Positions 35,864-45,179 of a stretch of 64,000 nucleotides of DNA are shown piece after piece. Location of the stretch: positions 186,001 to 250,000 of the forward strand of contig NZ_FOPH01000002.1 in the NCBI RefSeq assembly GCF_900113415.1. Reading direction: 5' to 3'. The stretch's first letter is position 1. Each line of letters starts with the position of its first letter. Both the position numbers and the translations under genes were made by a program. This DNA is from Oribacterium sp. WCC10 (GTDB taxonomy: Bacteria > Bacillota > Clostridia > Lachnospirales > Lachnospiraceae). Below the pieces are notes generated by a model. That model saw only the letters and a program-made list of their open reading frames with translations, was not told the DNA's origin and did no database searches.

Positions 35864-37046
35864 TAAGTATTTGATACTTGGAAATGGAATTGCCGGTTTC
35901 TCGGCTGCCCGCTCCATACGTCGTGAAGATCCCGATTGTGAGATCACGATGATCGGAGAAGAAAAAGAGAATACATATCTTCGGCCGCTCCTCAGTAAAA
36001 CGGATTTTTCAAGATTCAGAAGAGATAAAATATATACTGCTAAAGACAGTTGGTATGAGGAAAATCGTATCACTGTTCTGAAGGACAGGAAGGTATCTGA
36101 GATTGATCGCAGTAGTCATACAGTACGGTTTTCGGACGGAACAGAGCTTACATATAAGAAATGCATTTATGCTTTGGGGGCGACCTGCTTTGTCCCGCCT
36201 ATTTCCGGAAAGGAACGAAAAGGTGTACTGACTCTTCGTACAGTAAAGGATTTCCACGAACTTCGACGTAAAACCATGACTGCTAAAAATGCTGTCTTCA
36301 TAGGCGGTGGGATCATAGGAATAGAAATGGCGTGGGAACTTCATAAAACGGGGATACAATGCATTATTCTTGAAGCGGCACCACGACTGATGGCCCGCCG
36401 GATTGATGAAGAATCATCCCGGAGACTTCGTGAGCATATTGAAGGAGCCGGAATTGAATGTCATACAGGTGTGGAGATCTCTGAACTGACCGGAGATGAA
36501 AATGTTACCGGCGTTCGTCTTTCAGATGGCAGATGGTTTCCGGGGGATATGGTGGTACTTTCCACTGGTGTGTGTCCGGTGATTGATCCGGCTAAGAATG
36601 CAGGTTTGGATTGCGATCGCGCAGTCAGGGCCAATGAATATCTTTTGACCAGTGATCCGGATATCTTTGCTGCCGGTGACTGTGTTCAGTGTAGTATTCC
36701 TAATCCGGGACTCTGGAAATACGCCAAAGTTTCGGGGGATACGGCAGGATATAATGCGGTACATACCGATGGCATGCGCTCATTTCGTACAGGTAGTTTT
36801 CCTATGATACTGACTGCTGTGGGGATGGGAATGTTTGCAAACGGTATAACACAGGAAGGTCCCGGAATCACAACAGAAGTAAGAGTGTCGGGCGCTTCTG
36901 AGAATGATAAACCTGAGTTTCTTGTGAATCATAATGAGTGTGGATCAGAGAACTATCAGAAACGTTTTTACCGTGACGGAAAACTCTGCGGTATCGTACT
37001 TATGGGGAATATCAGTGAAATACGGAATGTCCCGATTACACTATAA
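35856..37046 (+). CDS. FAD-dependent NAD(P)H oxidoreductase (Pyr_redox_2)
   Basis: A 396-aa flavoprotein. The FAD Rossmann motif is LGNGIAGFSAARSIR at the N-terminus, the NAD(P) motif AVFIGGGIIGIEMAWEL in the middle, and the second FAD motif DIFAAGDCVQ. It resembles NADH:rubredoxin / nitrite-reductase-type reductases. It probably brings electrons from NAD(P)H to the ferredoxin subunit. Its start overlaps the end of the ferredoxin gene; 12 bp separate it from the molybdoenzyme gene. A three-gene operon is clear. Confidence 0.88.
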   Translation: MADKYLILGNGIAGFSAARSIRREDPDCEITMIGEEKENTYLRPLLSKTDFSRFRRDKIYTAKDSWYEENRITVLKDRKVSEIDRSSHTVRFSDGTELTYKKCIYALGATCFVPPISGKERKGVLTLRTVKDFHELRRKTMTAKNAVFIGGGIIGIEMAWELHKTGIQCIILEAAPRLMARRIDEESSRRLREHIEGAGIECHTGVEISELTGDENVTGVRLSDGRWFPGDMVVLSTGVCPVIDPAKNAGLDCDRAVRANEYLLTSDPDIFAAGDCVQCSIPNPGLWKYAKVSGDTAGYNAVHTDGMRSFRTGSFPMILTAVGMGMFANGITQEGPGITTEVRVSGASENDKPEFLVNHNECGSENYQKRFYRDGKLCGIVLMGNISEIRNVPITL

Positions 37047-37058
37047 TGAGGTTAAACC

Positions 37059-39866
37059 ATGACTAGAACAACAATCCTGAATAAAATAAAAACCGGTGCT
37101 GATTTTCTGGAGAGTCGTGAAAAGGCCATGGAGATATGCATGGGATTTTCCGATTGGTCTAATCATAGTACAAGGCAGTGGGAGCTTGACTATGATTTCT
37201 GCTTTCGAGGAACTGATGCTGATTTTCATGCGCCATTGTGGGCTTCAGAGTATCTGGGAGAGAAAGTTCTCCTGAATCACACCACACTCGAGATCATTGA
37301 AATCTATCATCGCTGGGGATATGAACCTGAGTGGTATGAAGGTAATCCTCCGGACTATCTCGGCGAGCAGCTTAGATTTCTTGAATATCTTGTCGGGGCA
37401 ACAGATAAGGTTTCTTCACTTCGGATAGATGAAGTTAACGATTTTTTGGATAACTATCTGCTTCATGGGTTACGTGCCTTATATAGAAGTCTCTGTGATT
37501 ATACAGATGCATTTTCGGGAATCAGGAAATTTTTTAAAGAACTATTAGAAGTGCTGAGCAGTTGGGAGCCGGAGAGTGAAGATTTCTCCGGAGGCAGTCA
37601 TACATTGAATCCGGCTGTTGAAGATGAGCCGGAAAGGATAGTTCCCACAGGTGGAATGAATAACTGCGGAGGAATCTGTGTTATCCGTCCTCATGTAAAG
37701 GAGAACTGTCTTCTTCAGATAGAATCTGACTGCTGCAAGGAACATTCGCCTCAGATTCGGGCCTGTGTGCGCGGAAGAGGATACCGAAAGACATATTTGA
37801 ATCCGGAGAGGCTGCGCTACCCTATGCGGAGAATAGGAAAAAGAGGCAGTGGAAAATTTGAGAGAATAAGCTGGGATGAGGCTACGGGTATTGTGGCGGA
37901 AAATATCAGACGTACACAGGAACAGTATGGACCGGAAAGCAGGTTTCTGCTCTATGGAACAGGTGTATGCGGAATCATGAATCCCGGGTGGATGACGAAA
38001 AGGATACTTAGTCTTACCGGAGGGTTTCTTGATGACTACAATTCCTACAGTTCTGCCTGTGTTACAAGCATCTCTGAATATGTATACGGGAATGCTTTAG
38101 GAGGCAGCAGTGCGGCATGTCAGCTTGACACGAAGCTTATGATCCTTTGGTCAAGCAACCCCGCTGAAACAATTTTTGGCCCGGAACGAAACTATTATCT
38201 TTCTCAATTGAAGAAAAAGGGGATTAAGATCATTGTCATTGATCCGAGACTCAGCCAGACCGGTGCAAGCTATGCAGATGAGTGGTTTGCATTGCGCCCC
38301 TCTACGGATGCTGCGCTTGCAGATGCATTAGCCTATGTCATCTTCGAAGAAGGTCTGCAGGATCAGAAGTTCATGGATACCTACTGTATCGGATTCGACG
38401 AAGAACATATGCCGGAGGGGATTCCAAAGGAAGAGAGTTACCATGCATATTTGTTCGGGAAAAAGGATGGCATTGCAAAAACGCCTGAATGGGCGGAGGC
38501 AATCACGGGAATAGAGGCGGATAGAATACGCAGGCTTGCCCGTGAGTATGCCACAACGAAACCAGCCTGTATTGATGCCGGTTTTGGAGCTCAGAGACAT
38601 GGTAACGGTGAGCAGTCGGCAAGAGCCATGATGATGCTATCGTGTCTCACAGGTAATGTCGGCATCAGTGGAGGCAGCAGCTGCGGCAATACCAGCAGAA
38701 TCATGGAGCACACACAGATGAAGAATTATCTTGATCCGGTGAAGAATCCATATCCTGGAAAAATTCCTACATTTTTGTGGACCAAAGCTGTTGAAAACGG
38801 TACAAATATGGATTATGCAGAAGATGGAATCAAAGGCATAAGGAAGCTAAACAGTAATATTAAACTTCTGTTCAGCATGGCAAGTAACATTCTCATCAAT
38901 CAGCACAGTAATGTTAATGATACTCTGCGTATACTCGGTGATGAATCAAAGTGTGAGATGATAATATGTTCAGACGTTTTCATGACGCCAAGCGCCAGAT
39001 ATTCTGATCTGGTACTTCCGGCGACATCCTTCCTTGAGGGCGAAAATATCATCGGTTCCTGGGCCGGAACAAACTACTATCTAAGACATAACCGTGCGAT
39101 TCGTCCTTTCTTTGGCTGTCGTTTCGAGTGGGACTGGATGAAGGAAGTGGCAGCAAAGCTTGGAATATATGATCTTTTTACAGCGGGCAGACCGGAGCTT
39201 TCAGACTGGCTGAAAGGAAACTATGACTATATCCGGAGTCGGGAACCGGAACTTCCTGATTATGAAACATTCTGTAAAGAGGGAGGCTGGCAGTATAGAA
39301 ATCAGATAAAGTGTGTGGCTTATGAGAATGAGATAGCAGATCCGGAGAATCATCCTTTCCCGACACCGTCAGGAAAGATCGAGATTTTTTCTCAAAGACT
39401 GTATGAGATGAAACGCACGGGTGTTCCGGCGATCCCCATGTATGTACCATGTCCTGAGGGACCTGAGGATCCCATGCGCAAAGTTTACCCGTTACAGCTT
39501 ATCGGATGGCATACCAGAAGGCGTACACACACCATACATGATAATAATGAATGGCAGGAAGAGGTGGAAAAGCCGGGAGTATGGATTCATCCAGAAGATG
39601 CCGGGGAGAGAGGGATAAAAAATGGCGATACTGTGGAAGTGTTCAATGACCGCGGGCGGATACGGATTCCGGCAGTTGTTACCGGAAGAATACGACGTGG
39701 CGTTGTGGCCATGGCGCAGGGCGCCTGGTATACTCCTGACAAAAACGGAGTGGATACAAGAGGCTGCATCAATGTTCTGACCTCAACCGCACACCCTACA
39801 CCTCTTTGCAATGGAAATCCGCAGCATACCAATCTGGTTCAGATTATAATTTCGGAAAACTTGTGA
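37059..39866 (+). CDS. TorD-chaperone / molybdopterin oxidoreductase fusion (DmsA-like)
   Basis: A 935-aa protein. Residues ~1-180 form a TorD/DmsD-type chaperone domain (helical, with SEYLGEKVLL and GEQLRFLEYLV). From ~200 the DMSO-reductase-family catalytic part begins: CGGIC ... RACVRGRG, YLNPERLRYPMRR, KFERISWDEA, the Mo-site segment YNSYSSACVTSIS, and a C-terminal pterin-binding domain through NPQHTNLVQII. The first Cys of the usual FS0 cluster motif is replaced by Gly. No Tat signal is present, so it should stay in the cytoplasm. Chaperone and client on one chain are unusual. The substrate is unknown (S-/N-oxide or other). Start: ATG, GAGG 8 nt upstream. Confidence 0.87.
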   Translation: MTRTTILNKIKTGADFLESREKAMEICMGFSDWSNHSTRQWELDYDFCFRGTDADFHAPLWASEYLGEKVLLNHTTLEIIEIYHRWGYEPEWYEGNPPDYLGEQLRFLEYLVGATDKVSSLRIDEVNDFLDNYLLHGLRALYRSLCDYTDAFSGIRKFFKELLEVLSSWEPESEDFSGGSHTLNPAVEDEPERIVPTGGMNNCGGICVIRPHVKENCLLQIESDCCKEHSPQIRACVRGRGYRKTYLNPERLRYPMRRIGKRGSGKFERISWDEATGIVAENIRRTQEQYGPESRFLLYGTGVCGIMNPGWMTKRILSLTGGFLDDYNSYSSACVTSISEYVYGNALGGSSAACQLDTKLMILWSSNPAETIFGPERNYYLSQLKKKGIKIIVIDPRLSQTGASYADEWFALRPSTDAALADALAYVIFEEGLQDQKFMDTYCIGFDEEHMPEGIPKEESYHAYLFGKKDGIAKTPEWAEAITGIEADRIRRLAREYATTKPACIDAGFGAQRHGNGEQSARAMMMLSCLTGNVGISGGSSCGNTSRIMEHTQMKNYLDPVKNPYPGKIPTFLWTKAVENGTNMDYAEDGIKGIRKLNSNIKLLFSMASNILINQHSNVNDTLRILGDESKCEMIICSDVFMTPSARYSDLVLPATSFLEGENIIGSWAGTNYYLRHNRAIRPFFGCRFEWDWMKEVAAKLGIYDLFTAGRPELSDWLKGNYDYIRSREPELPDYETFCKEGGWQYRNQIKCVAYENEIADPENHPFPTPSGKIEIFSQRLYEMKRTGVPAIPMYVPCPEGPEDPMRKVYPLQLIGWHTRRRTHTIHDNNEWQEEVEKPGVWIHPEDAGERGIKNGDTVEVFNDRGRIRIPAVVTGRIRRGVVAMAQGAWYTPDKNGVDTRGCINVLTSTAHPTPLCNGNPQHTNLVQIIISENL

Positions 39867-39966
39867 AAAATATAACCTTTTGCTCGCAAATTCATAAAAA
39901 TAGGATATAATAATGGCGATTTATTTATCCATGATCTAAAAAACAAATTGAAGGGGAGATAACATT

Positions 39967-40569
39967 ATGGGTAAGCTTTTCAAGACTAATTTTTCAACTG
40001 CAGTTATTGTTCTGATTCCCGCATGTATAGGAATCAACTACATCGGTAAGCTTTTTGCTCAGCTTTTGAAGCTTCCACTCTGGCTTGACTGTATCGGAAC
40101 ATGCATTGGTGCAATACTTGGAGGCCCGATCATCGGAGGTATATGCGGTGCAGCCAACAACCTTATCTACGGTTTCACTACCGGAGATAACATCACACTG
40201 GTATATGCATTAACATCACTTTTCATCGGTATTTCCGTAGGCATCATGGCAAGACTCGGCTTCATGGAGAGTTTTCCGAAGGCGATGCTTACAGCATGTG
40301 TAGGCGGTCTTGCGGCAGTTGTTGTTTCTACACCACTTAACATTATGTACTGGGGCGGACAGACCGGAAATGTCTGGGGTGATGCAGTATTCGCAGCCAC
40401 TCAGGCAGCAGGACTTCCTGTATGGATCGGTTCTCTTCTTGATGAACTGGTTGTTGACGTACCTGACAAGCTTATCACCGGAATCATCGTTTACCTTATA
40501 GTGAGCAAGCTTCCTCAGAAGCTTACAACACTCTATGATGCAAATGCTGTTATCGAGTCACTTGATTAA
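39967..40569 (+). CDS. ECF transporter S component
   Basis: A 200-aa membrane protein with 5-6 helices and the S-component signature LDCIGTCIGAILGGPIIGGI followed by NNLIYGFTTGD. S components bind the vitamin or other small ligand and dock on the T-A-A' energising module, which is encoded directly downstream. The ligand cannot be told from sequence. Start: ATG with AAGGGGAGA upstream. A TATAAT (39906-39911 region) lies upstream, but no good -35 accompanies it. Confidence 0.82.
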   Translation: MGKLFKTNFSTAVIVLIPACIGINYIGKLFAQLLKLPLWLDCIGTCIGAILGGPIIGGICGAANNLIYGFTTGDNITLVYALTSLFIGISVGIMARLGFMESFPKAMLTACVGGLAAVVVSTPLNIMYWGGQTGNVWGDAVFAATQAAGLPVWIGSLLDELVVDVPDKLITGIIVYLIVSKLPQKLTTLYDANAVIESLD

Positions 40570-40613
40570 AAGTTTGTTTTTGTTAAAATAAAAACCGAAC
40601 ATTGAAAACTTAA

Positions 40614-40641
40614 GCGGTCATGGGAACATGGCCGCTTTTTT
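40614..40641 (+). terminator. Terminator between ECF S and T genes
   Basis: GCGGTCATG-GGAA-CATGGCCGC followed by TTTTTT. It divides the transporter operon, so T and A subunits are probably made by read-through at a lower level than S. Confidence 0.88.
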
Positions 40642-40659
40642 GCGGGGAATTATCATATT

Positions 40660-41433
40660 ATGAAATCAATATCACTATACACTGACAACGGATCATGGAT
40701 CGTCAGGCTTCATCCGTTTTCCAAACTGTTTTATCTTATTGCAGCTATACTCATCCCGTTGATATCCGGTCATCTATGGATGTTCGCAGTTACGGTGCTT
40801 GCCAGTATCAGCTTTCTTATGAGTTCGCATATGCTGCGAAAGGCAGTGCCGCTTATAGCATTTTCCTTCACCATCATCCTGACCATATTCATCATTCAGG
40901 GAATCTTCTTCAAGGATAATACTTCAGTGCTGCTTACTCTCGGACCGCTTTCATTTTATAAGGAAGGACTCTTATACTCTTCCCGTATCGGTCTCAATAT
41001 TCTTAATATGCTGCTGAGTTTCTCAATTCTGGTACTGACCACCAGCCCTTCAGAACTTGTGGAGGAACTTGAGAAGAAAGGATTCAGTCCGAAGTTCGGA
41101 TACATCATCAATTCGGTTTTTCAGATAGTGCCGGAGATGATGGGCACCATGCACACCATTTCGGATGCCCAGCGAAGCCGTGGAATGGAAACAGAGGGAA
41201 AGCTTGTCACAAGAATGAAAGCATTTATCCCGCTTATATCACCGGTTGTCATGTCTGCACTTACATCATCCAGAGAACGTGCCATAGCACTGGAAGTCAG
41301 AGGATTTGGTGCTAATGTAAAAAAAACCTACCTCTATAGCCATCCTTACACTAAACAGGATCAGATGATGAAATGGGGAAGTCTGACAAGTCTTGCTGCA
41401 GTTATAGTACTGCGCGTGCTGCATGTTCTGTAG
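40660..41433 (+). CDS. ecfT: ECF transporter T component
   Basis: A 257-aa transmembrane protein of the CbiQ/EcfT family, with N-terminal hydrophobic helices and the two coupling-helix motifs typified by ERAIALEVRGFGANV (A-R-G) and DAQRSRGMETEGK. It joins the S component to the ATPases. Start: ATG with GCGGGGA upstream. The ATPase gene follows by about 50 bp. Confidence 0.88.
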   Translation: MKSISLYTDNGSWIVRLHPFSKLFYLIAAILIPLISGHLWMFAVTVLASISFLMSSHMLRKAVPLIAFSFTIILTIFIIQGIFFKDNTSVLLTLGPLSFYKEGLLYSSRIGLNILNMLLSFSILVLTTSPSELVEELEKKGFSPKFGYIINSVFQIVPEMMGTMHTISDAQRSRGMETEGKLVTRMKAFIPLISPVVMSALTSSRERAIALEVRGFGANVKKTYLYSHPYTKQDQMMKWGSLTSLAAVIVLRVLHVL

Positions 41434-41481
41434 GGGATTGTGGGAATTCCGAATATATTCTCGAAAAAGGAGAGAGCTTTC

Positions 41482-43161
41482 ATGTCTCTTATAGAAATAA
41501 AAAATCTTAAATATCGTTATCCCGGTGCCGAAAGGCTTTCCCTTAACGATATCACCATGAATATAGAAAAAGGACAGTTTATCGGGATCGTCGGTGAAAA
41601 TGGTGCCGGAAAAAGTACTCTGTCACAGGCATTTCTCGGACTCATACCTCAGTTTTACAAAGGTGCCTATGGCGGTTCGGTAACAATTGACGGTCTTTCA
41701 GCCAAAACCACTCCGGTTGGCGTACTTTGCAGGAAAGTCGGTCTCGTGTTCCAGAATCCATTCAATCAGCTTAGCGGTGCCAAGGATACGGTTTATGATG
41801 AGGTTGGATACGGTCTTCAGAATCTTGGAATACCGGCCGAAGAAATTCATAAACGTGTAGAGAGTGTGCTTAGGCGCTTTGGCATATGGGAATATCGTAA
41901 GAGGAATCCGTTTGATCTTTCCGGTGGACAGCTTCAGCGGGTTGCCATTGCATCTGTTCTTGCCATGAATCCCGAAATTCTCATCCTGGACGAACCGACA
42001 TCGCAGCTTGATCCCGCAGGATCTGAGGAAGTGTTTCAGGCTGTTGATGAACTCACCGCCACAGGTATCACTATCGTGATGATAGAACATAAGCTTGAAA
42101 AGCTGGCGGAATACTGCGATAAGATAGCATTGATGCATCAGGGGGAAGTTGTTGCATTTGATACGCCCAATATGATTTTCTCAAGAAAAGACATTTCTGA
42201 GCTTGGTGTCAACGTTCCCGCTTATACAGCATTTGCTCTGAAGTACGGACTCAGGAATCAGGATGGAACCTATCCGGCAACCCGAAGAGATCTCCTTAAG
42301 ATTATAAAAGCGGATAATGCTGATATCAGATCGCTTTTGAAATCCTGTAGAAATGATTTACCGGATGCACAAAGGAATAATCCGGTAAAAGCCATTGTGG
42401 GTTCAGAGACATTTTCTTTATCTGACCTTCATTTTTCTTATATCGAAGGAGCAGAGATATTCAAAGGTATAAACATTGGCTTTGACCGCCGGCCTACTGC
42501 AATTATCGGACAGAACGGTGCCGGAAAAACCACTTTGGTTCGCATAATGAAAGGGCTTTTAAAACCGGGAAGCGGCAGCGTCAAACTTGCCGGCGAAGAC
42601 ATTTCAAAGAAGACTGTGGCTGAGCTTGCGAGCAGGGTAGGATATGTTTTTCAGAACCCTGATGATCAGATATTTAAATACAATGTTCTTGATGAAGTCA
42701 TGTTCGGCCCGCTGAATATCGGAATGTCTCATGAAGAAGCCGAGTCACATGCTCATGAAGCGCTCCAAACCGTTGGACTTGAAGAATTGTGCAGAAAAAA
42801 TCCGTATGATCTTGAATTGTATGACAGAAAGATGGTGGCCATAGCATCTGTTCTTGCCATGGATACAGATGTCATCATTCTTGACGAGCCCACCATTGCT
42901 CAGGATTATAAAGGCAGGGAGAAGATAAAAGAAATCATCAGAAACGAATCAGGAAAGGGTAAGCTCGTGATAGCCATACTGCATGACATGGATTTTGTGG
43001 CAGATTCATTTGAACGGGTTATAGCTATGGCTCATGGCGAGATACTTCTTGACGGAACGCCTCATGAGGTGTTCAGAAACAGAGAAGTCCTTGAGAAGGC
43101 CGCTCTTGCGCCACCGCATATCGTTGGTCTGATGGAAGAACTGGAACATGAAATAGACTAA
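41482..43161 (+). CDS. ECF transporter fused A-A' ATPase
   Basis: A 559-aa protein from the ATG at 41482 (AAAGGAGAGC 6 nt upstream). Two ABC ATPase halves are fused. The first has Walker A GENGAGKST, signature LSGGQLQRVA and Walker B ILILDEPTSQLD. The second has GQNGAGKTT and VIILDEPTIAQD, but its signature region reads DLELYDRKMVAIAS, so LSGGQ is lost. ECF modules usually use two separate ATPases; the fused form matches CbiO/EcfA tandem proteins. It powers the neighbouring S and T subunits. Confidence 0.9.
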   Translation: MSLIEIKNLKYRYPGAERLSLNDITMNIEKGQFIGIVGENGAGKSTLSQAFLGLIPQFYKGAYGGSVTIDGLSAKTTPVGVLCRKVGLVFQNPFNQLSGAKDTVYDEVGYGLQNLGIPAEEIHKRVESVLRRFGIWEYRKRNPFDLSGGQLQRVAIASVLAMNPEILILDEPTSQLDPAGSEEVFQAVDELTATGITIVMIEHKLEKLAEYCDKIALMHQGEVVAFDTPNMIFSRKDISELGVNVPAYTAFALKYGLRNQDGTYPATRRDLLKIIKADNADIRSLLKSCRNDLPDAQRNNPVKAIVGSETFSLSDLHFSYIEGAEIFKGINIGFDRRPTAIIGQNGAGKTTLVRIMKGLLKPGSGSVKLAGEDISKKTVAELASRVGYVFQNPDDQIFKYNVLDEVMFGPLNIGMSHEEAESHAHEALQTVGLEELCRKNPYDLELYDRKMVAIASVLAMDTDVIILDEPTIAQDYKGREKIKEIIRNESGKGKLVIAILHDMDFVADSFERVIAMAHGEILLDGTPHEVFRNREVLEKAALAPPHIVGLMEELEHEID

Positions 43162-43272
43162 AGACACCGGTTGGCTATAAGAATCATCCGGGAATCAGCA
43201 AAACTGTTTTAAATAGAATGTAGTAATCCGGAGGATTGATTCGTTTTCCCGGCAGATTAAGTATTGATAGAT

Positions 43273-43308
43273 AAAGCGCAGCAAACCATGATTGGAATGC
43301 TGCGCTTT
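43273..43308. terminator. Bidirectional terminator between ECF genes and minus-strand kinase
   Basis: The perfect stem AAAGCGCAGCA / TGCTGCGCTTT ends in T-rich sequence on the + side, and the opposite strand also ends in TTT-ATC. It lies between convergent genes. Confidence 0.7.
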
Positions 43309-43401
43309 ATTGATTTTGTTTCGCTTTTCCGGACTGAAAACGTTCTTACGTGATCATTGTGAACTGCGGGTTTTAGGTCTGTCAATGGCCATACAGGTGT
43401 A

Positions 43402-44067
43402 TCATTCTTTTGAAAACTCTATGGTGATATCACATTTATCCTGAATTCCCATGCGTTCTATGTAGATATCGGTTTTCGGTATCCACTTGTCGATATAGTC
43501 GTCAAGCTCTGAAGTGCCCTCGCGATCGATGACATTTTCAATCTGCTGATCGTATTCTACATCCATGAAAATCTTAAGGTCATAACGATCTCCGAAGTAA
43601 GGATTCAATGAATATGTTCCTTCGATTATATTGAGCCGCTTCGGAGGAATATCTCTTGCGAACTCTGCATCAAAATCCATGGTGTGATAATTGAAGGGAC
43701 GGTAGTAAACTGTTTCCTTTCGTTCAATCACATCCAGAACTTCTCTTTTGAAACGTTCATAATCCACATTGCCTCCGACCTCCTTCAGACGTTCTTTGGT
43801 ACGCTGATGACTCTGAAGATAAAAGTCATCCATATGAAAAAGATTACCTCCGAACTTCTCGTGAAGATACTTCGATATGGTGGTTTTTCCGGCTCCTGTG
43901 CGCCCGTCTATGGCGATGGTGAGACAATCATCACCGTTTCGGATAAGTTCCTCTATAGCTAACACTGCAGGCATGAATCTTTTGCAATTTCGGTTCTGCC
44001 TTTGTTTTAAATTATTCATTACTTTACCATCAATCCGGAATCCGATAATGTTCTTTGGATGCTTCAT
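43402..44067 (-). CDS. Uridine kinase-family P-loop kinase
   Basis: A 221-aa protein from the ATG at 44067 (AGG 6 nt upstream; a longer start at 44085 is possible but has no site). Walker A is AIDGRTGAGKTTISKYL, the substrate-lid region has HMDDFYLQSHQRTKER, and NIIEGTYSLNPYFGDRYD is typical of uridine kinase/PRK-like enzymes. It phosphorylates an alcohol of a nucleoside or similar metabolite; the substrate is uncertain. It is convergent with the ECF genes and divergent from the hydrolase gene at 44238. Confidence 0.82.
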   Translation of the reverse strand: MKHPKNIIGFRIDGKVMNNLKQRQNRNCKRFMPAVLAIEELIRNGDDCLTIAIDGRTGAGKTTISKYLHEKFGGNLFHMDDFYLQSHQRTKERLKEVGGNVDYERFKREVLDVIERKETVYYRPFNYHTMDFDAEFARDIPPKRLNIIEGTYSLNPYFGDRYDLKIFMDVEYDQQIENVIDREGTSELDDYIDKWIPKTDIYIERMGIQDKCDITIEFSKE

Positions 44068-44237
44068 TGCAAACCTGCCAGGCATTGTTTTTGTGTCAAA
44101 TTCCGGATTTTGTACTTAAATATACACAATATGAGTTAAATCTTAGCTGTTTGACATAAAGATGTCAAGCGGACAAAACGGTCGAAATTGTCTATAATAA
44201 ACAATAGAAGAAACTGATTTAAATGGAGGGGTGTCTC

Positions 44238-44963
44238 ATGCAAAAGGACGATCTGATACTTGTTATAGATATGCAGAAGGTTTATCTGGAAGGAAATCCT
44301 TGGGCCTGTAAGAATATTAAATCCGCATCCGGAAAAATAGCCGGACTGCTTGACAGAATCATAGAACTTAAAGAAAGTGCAGAAAGTGGAAATTCAGGCA
44401 GTAAAGTGTGGATAAGTAATGTTTCCGGAAACATTAACGTGATTTCCGGTACGGATAATACGGTAAAAGATCAGGAATCCATGGTGGAAAAAACTCCGGA
44501 TGTGATGCTTACACGTTTTATAGCGGCGTCAGATGAAGATACAGTTGGGACCTGGACAGAGTACAATGAGGTCAACAGGGATATAAATGATAATCCGGTG
44601 ATGAATGAATTTATACCGGAGATTGCAAGATATGTGGAAGATTTTCCGTATTTTGACAAGTGTACATACAGCTGCTTTTCTCATCCGTATGTGAGAGCTG
44701 CCGGAGATAAGGCTATGTTACATGGCGGAAGTATTGTCCTTACAGGCGTTGTGGCTGAATGCTGCGTACTTTCAACATTTTTTCAGGGAGTGGATCTGGG
44801 ATATCATTTTATCTACCTGACAGATGCCTGCGCCGGTCTTGATGATGAAACGGAGAATGCTGTAAAGAAAGTTCTGGAGGGACTTTCTCCGCTACATGTG
44901 GAGATGATGACAACGGAAGAATATTTCACGTATAAGCGTGACGTTAATACACGTTTTCGGTGA
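44238..44963 (+). CDS. Isochorismatase-family cysteine hydrolase
   Basis: A 241-aa protein from the ATG at 44238 (GGAGG at 44225-44229, a good spacing; the ATG at 44223 overlaps this site). The catalytic Asp is in LVIDMQKVYLEG and the nucleophile Cys in VLTGVVAECCVLSTFFQGV. The conserved DACAGLDDETE follows. Family enzymes cut amides or ethers such as nicotinamide. An N-terminal insert (residues 40-75) is Ser/Gly/Asn-rich. Function is not further resolved. Confidence 0.82.
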   Translation: MQKDDLILVIDMQKVYLEGNPWACKNIKSASGKIAGLLDRIIELKESAESGNSGSKVWISNVSGNINVISGTDNTVKDQESMVEKTPDVMLTRFIAASDEDTVGTWTEYNEVNRDINDNPVMNEFIPEIARYVEDFPYFDKCTYSCFSHPYVRAAGDKAMLHGGSIVLTGVVAECCVLSTFFQGVDLGYHFIYLTDACAGLDDETENAVKKVLEGLSPLHVEMMTTEEYFTYKRDVNTRFR

Positions 44964-45179
44964 TGAGTAATGCTTTAATACTATGGTCCGGTTCATCTGT
45001 GGCTGTCAAAAATAAGTATTTCAGTATATGACACTGAAGAGCAGATATTTTTTTGAGATACATGGACAATAGTCTTTCAAAAGATGTATGCTATTTAAGC
45101 TATAGAGATTATGATAGTAATAAGTTAAGTAAGGCCGCAAATCAGAGATGGCTTTATGATGTGACAAGAGGTGGGAATC

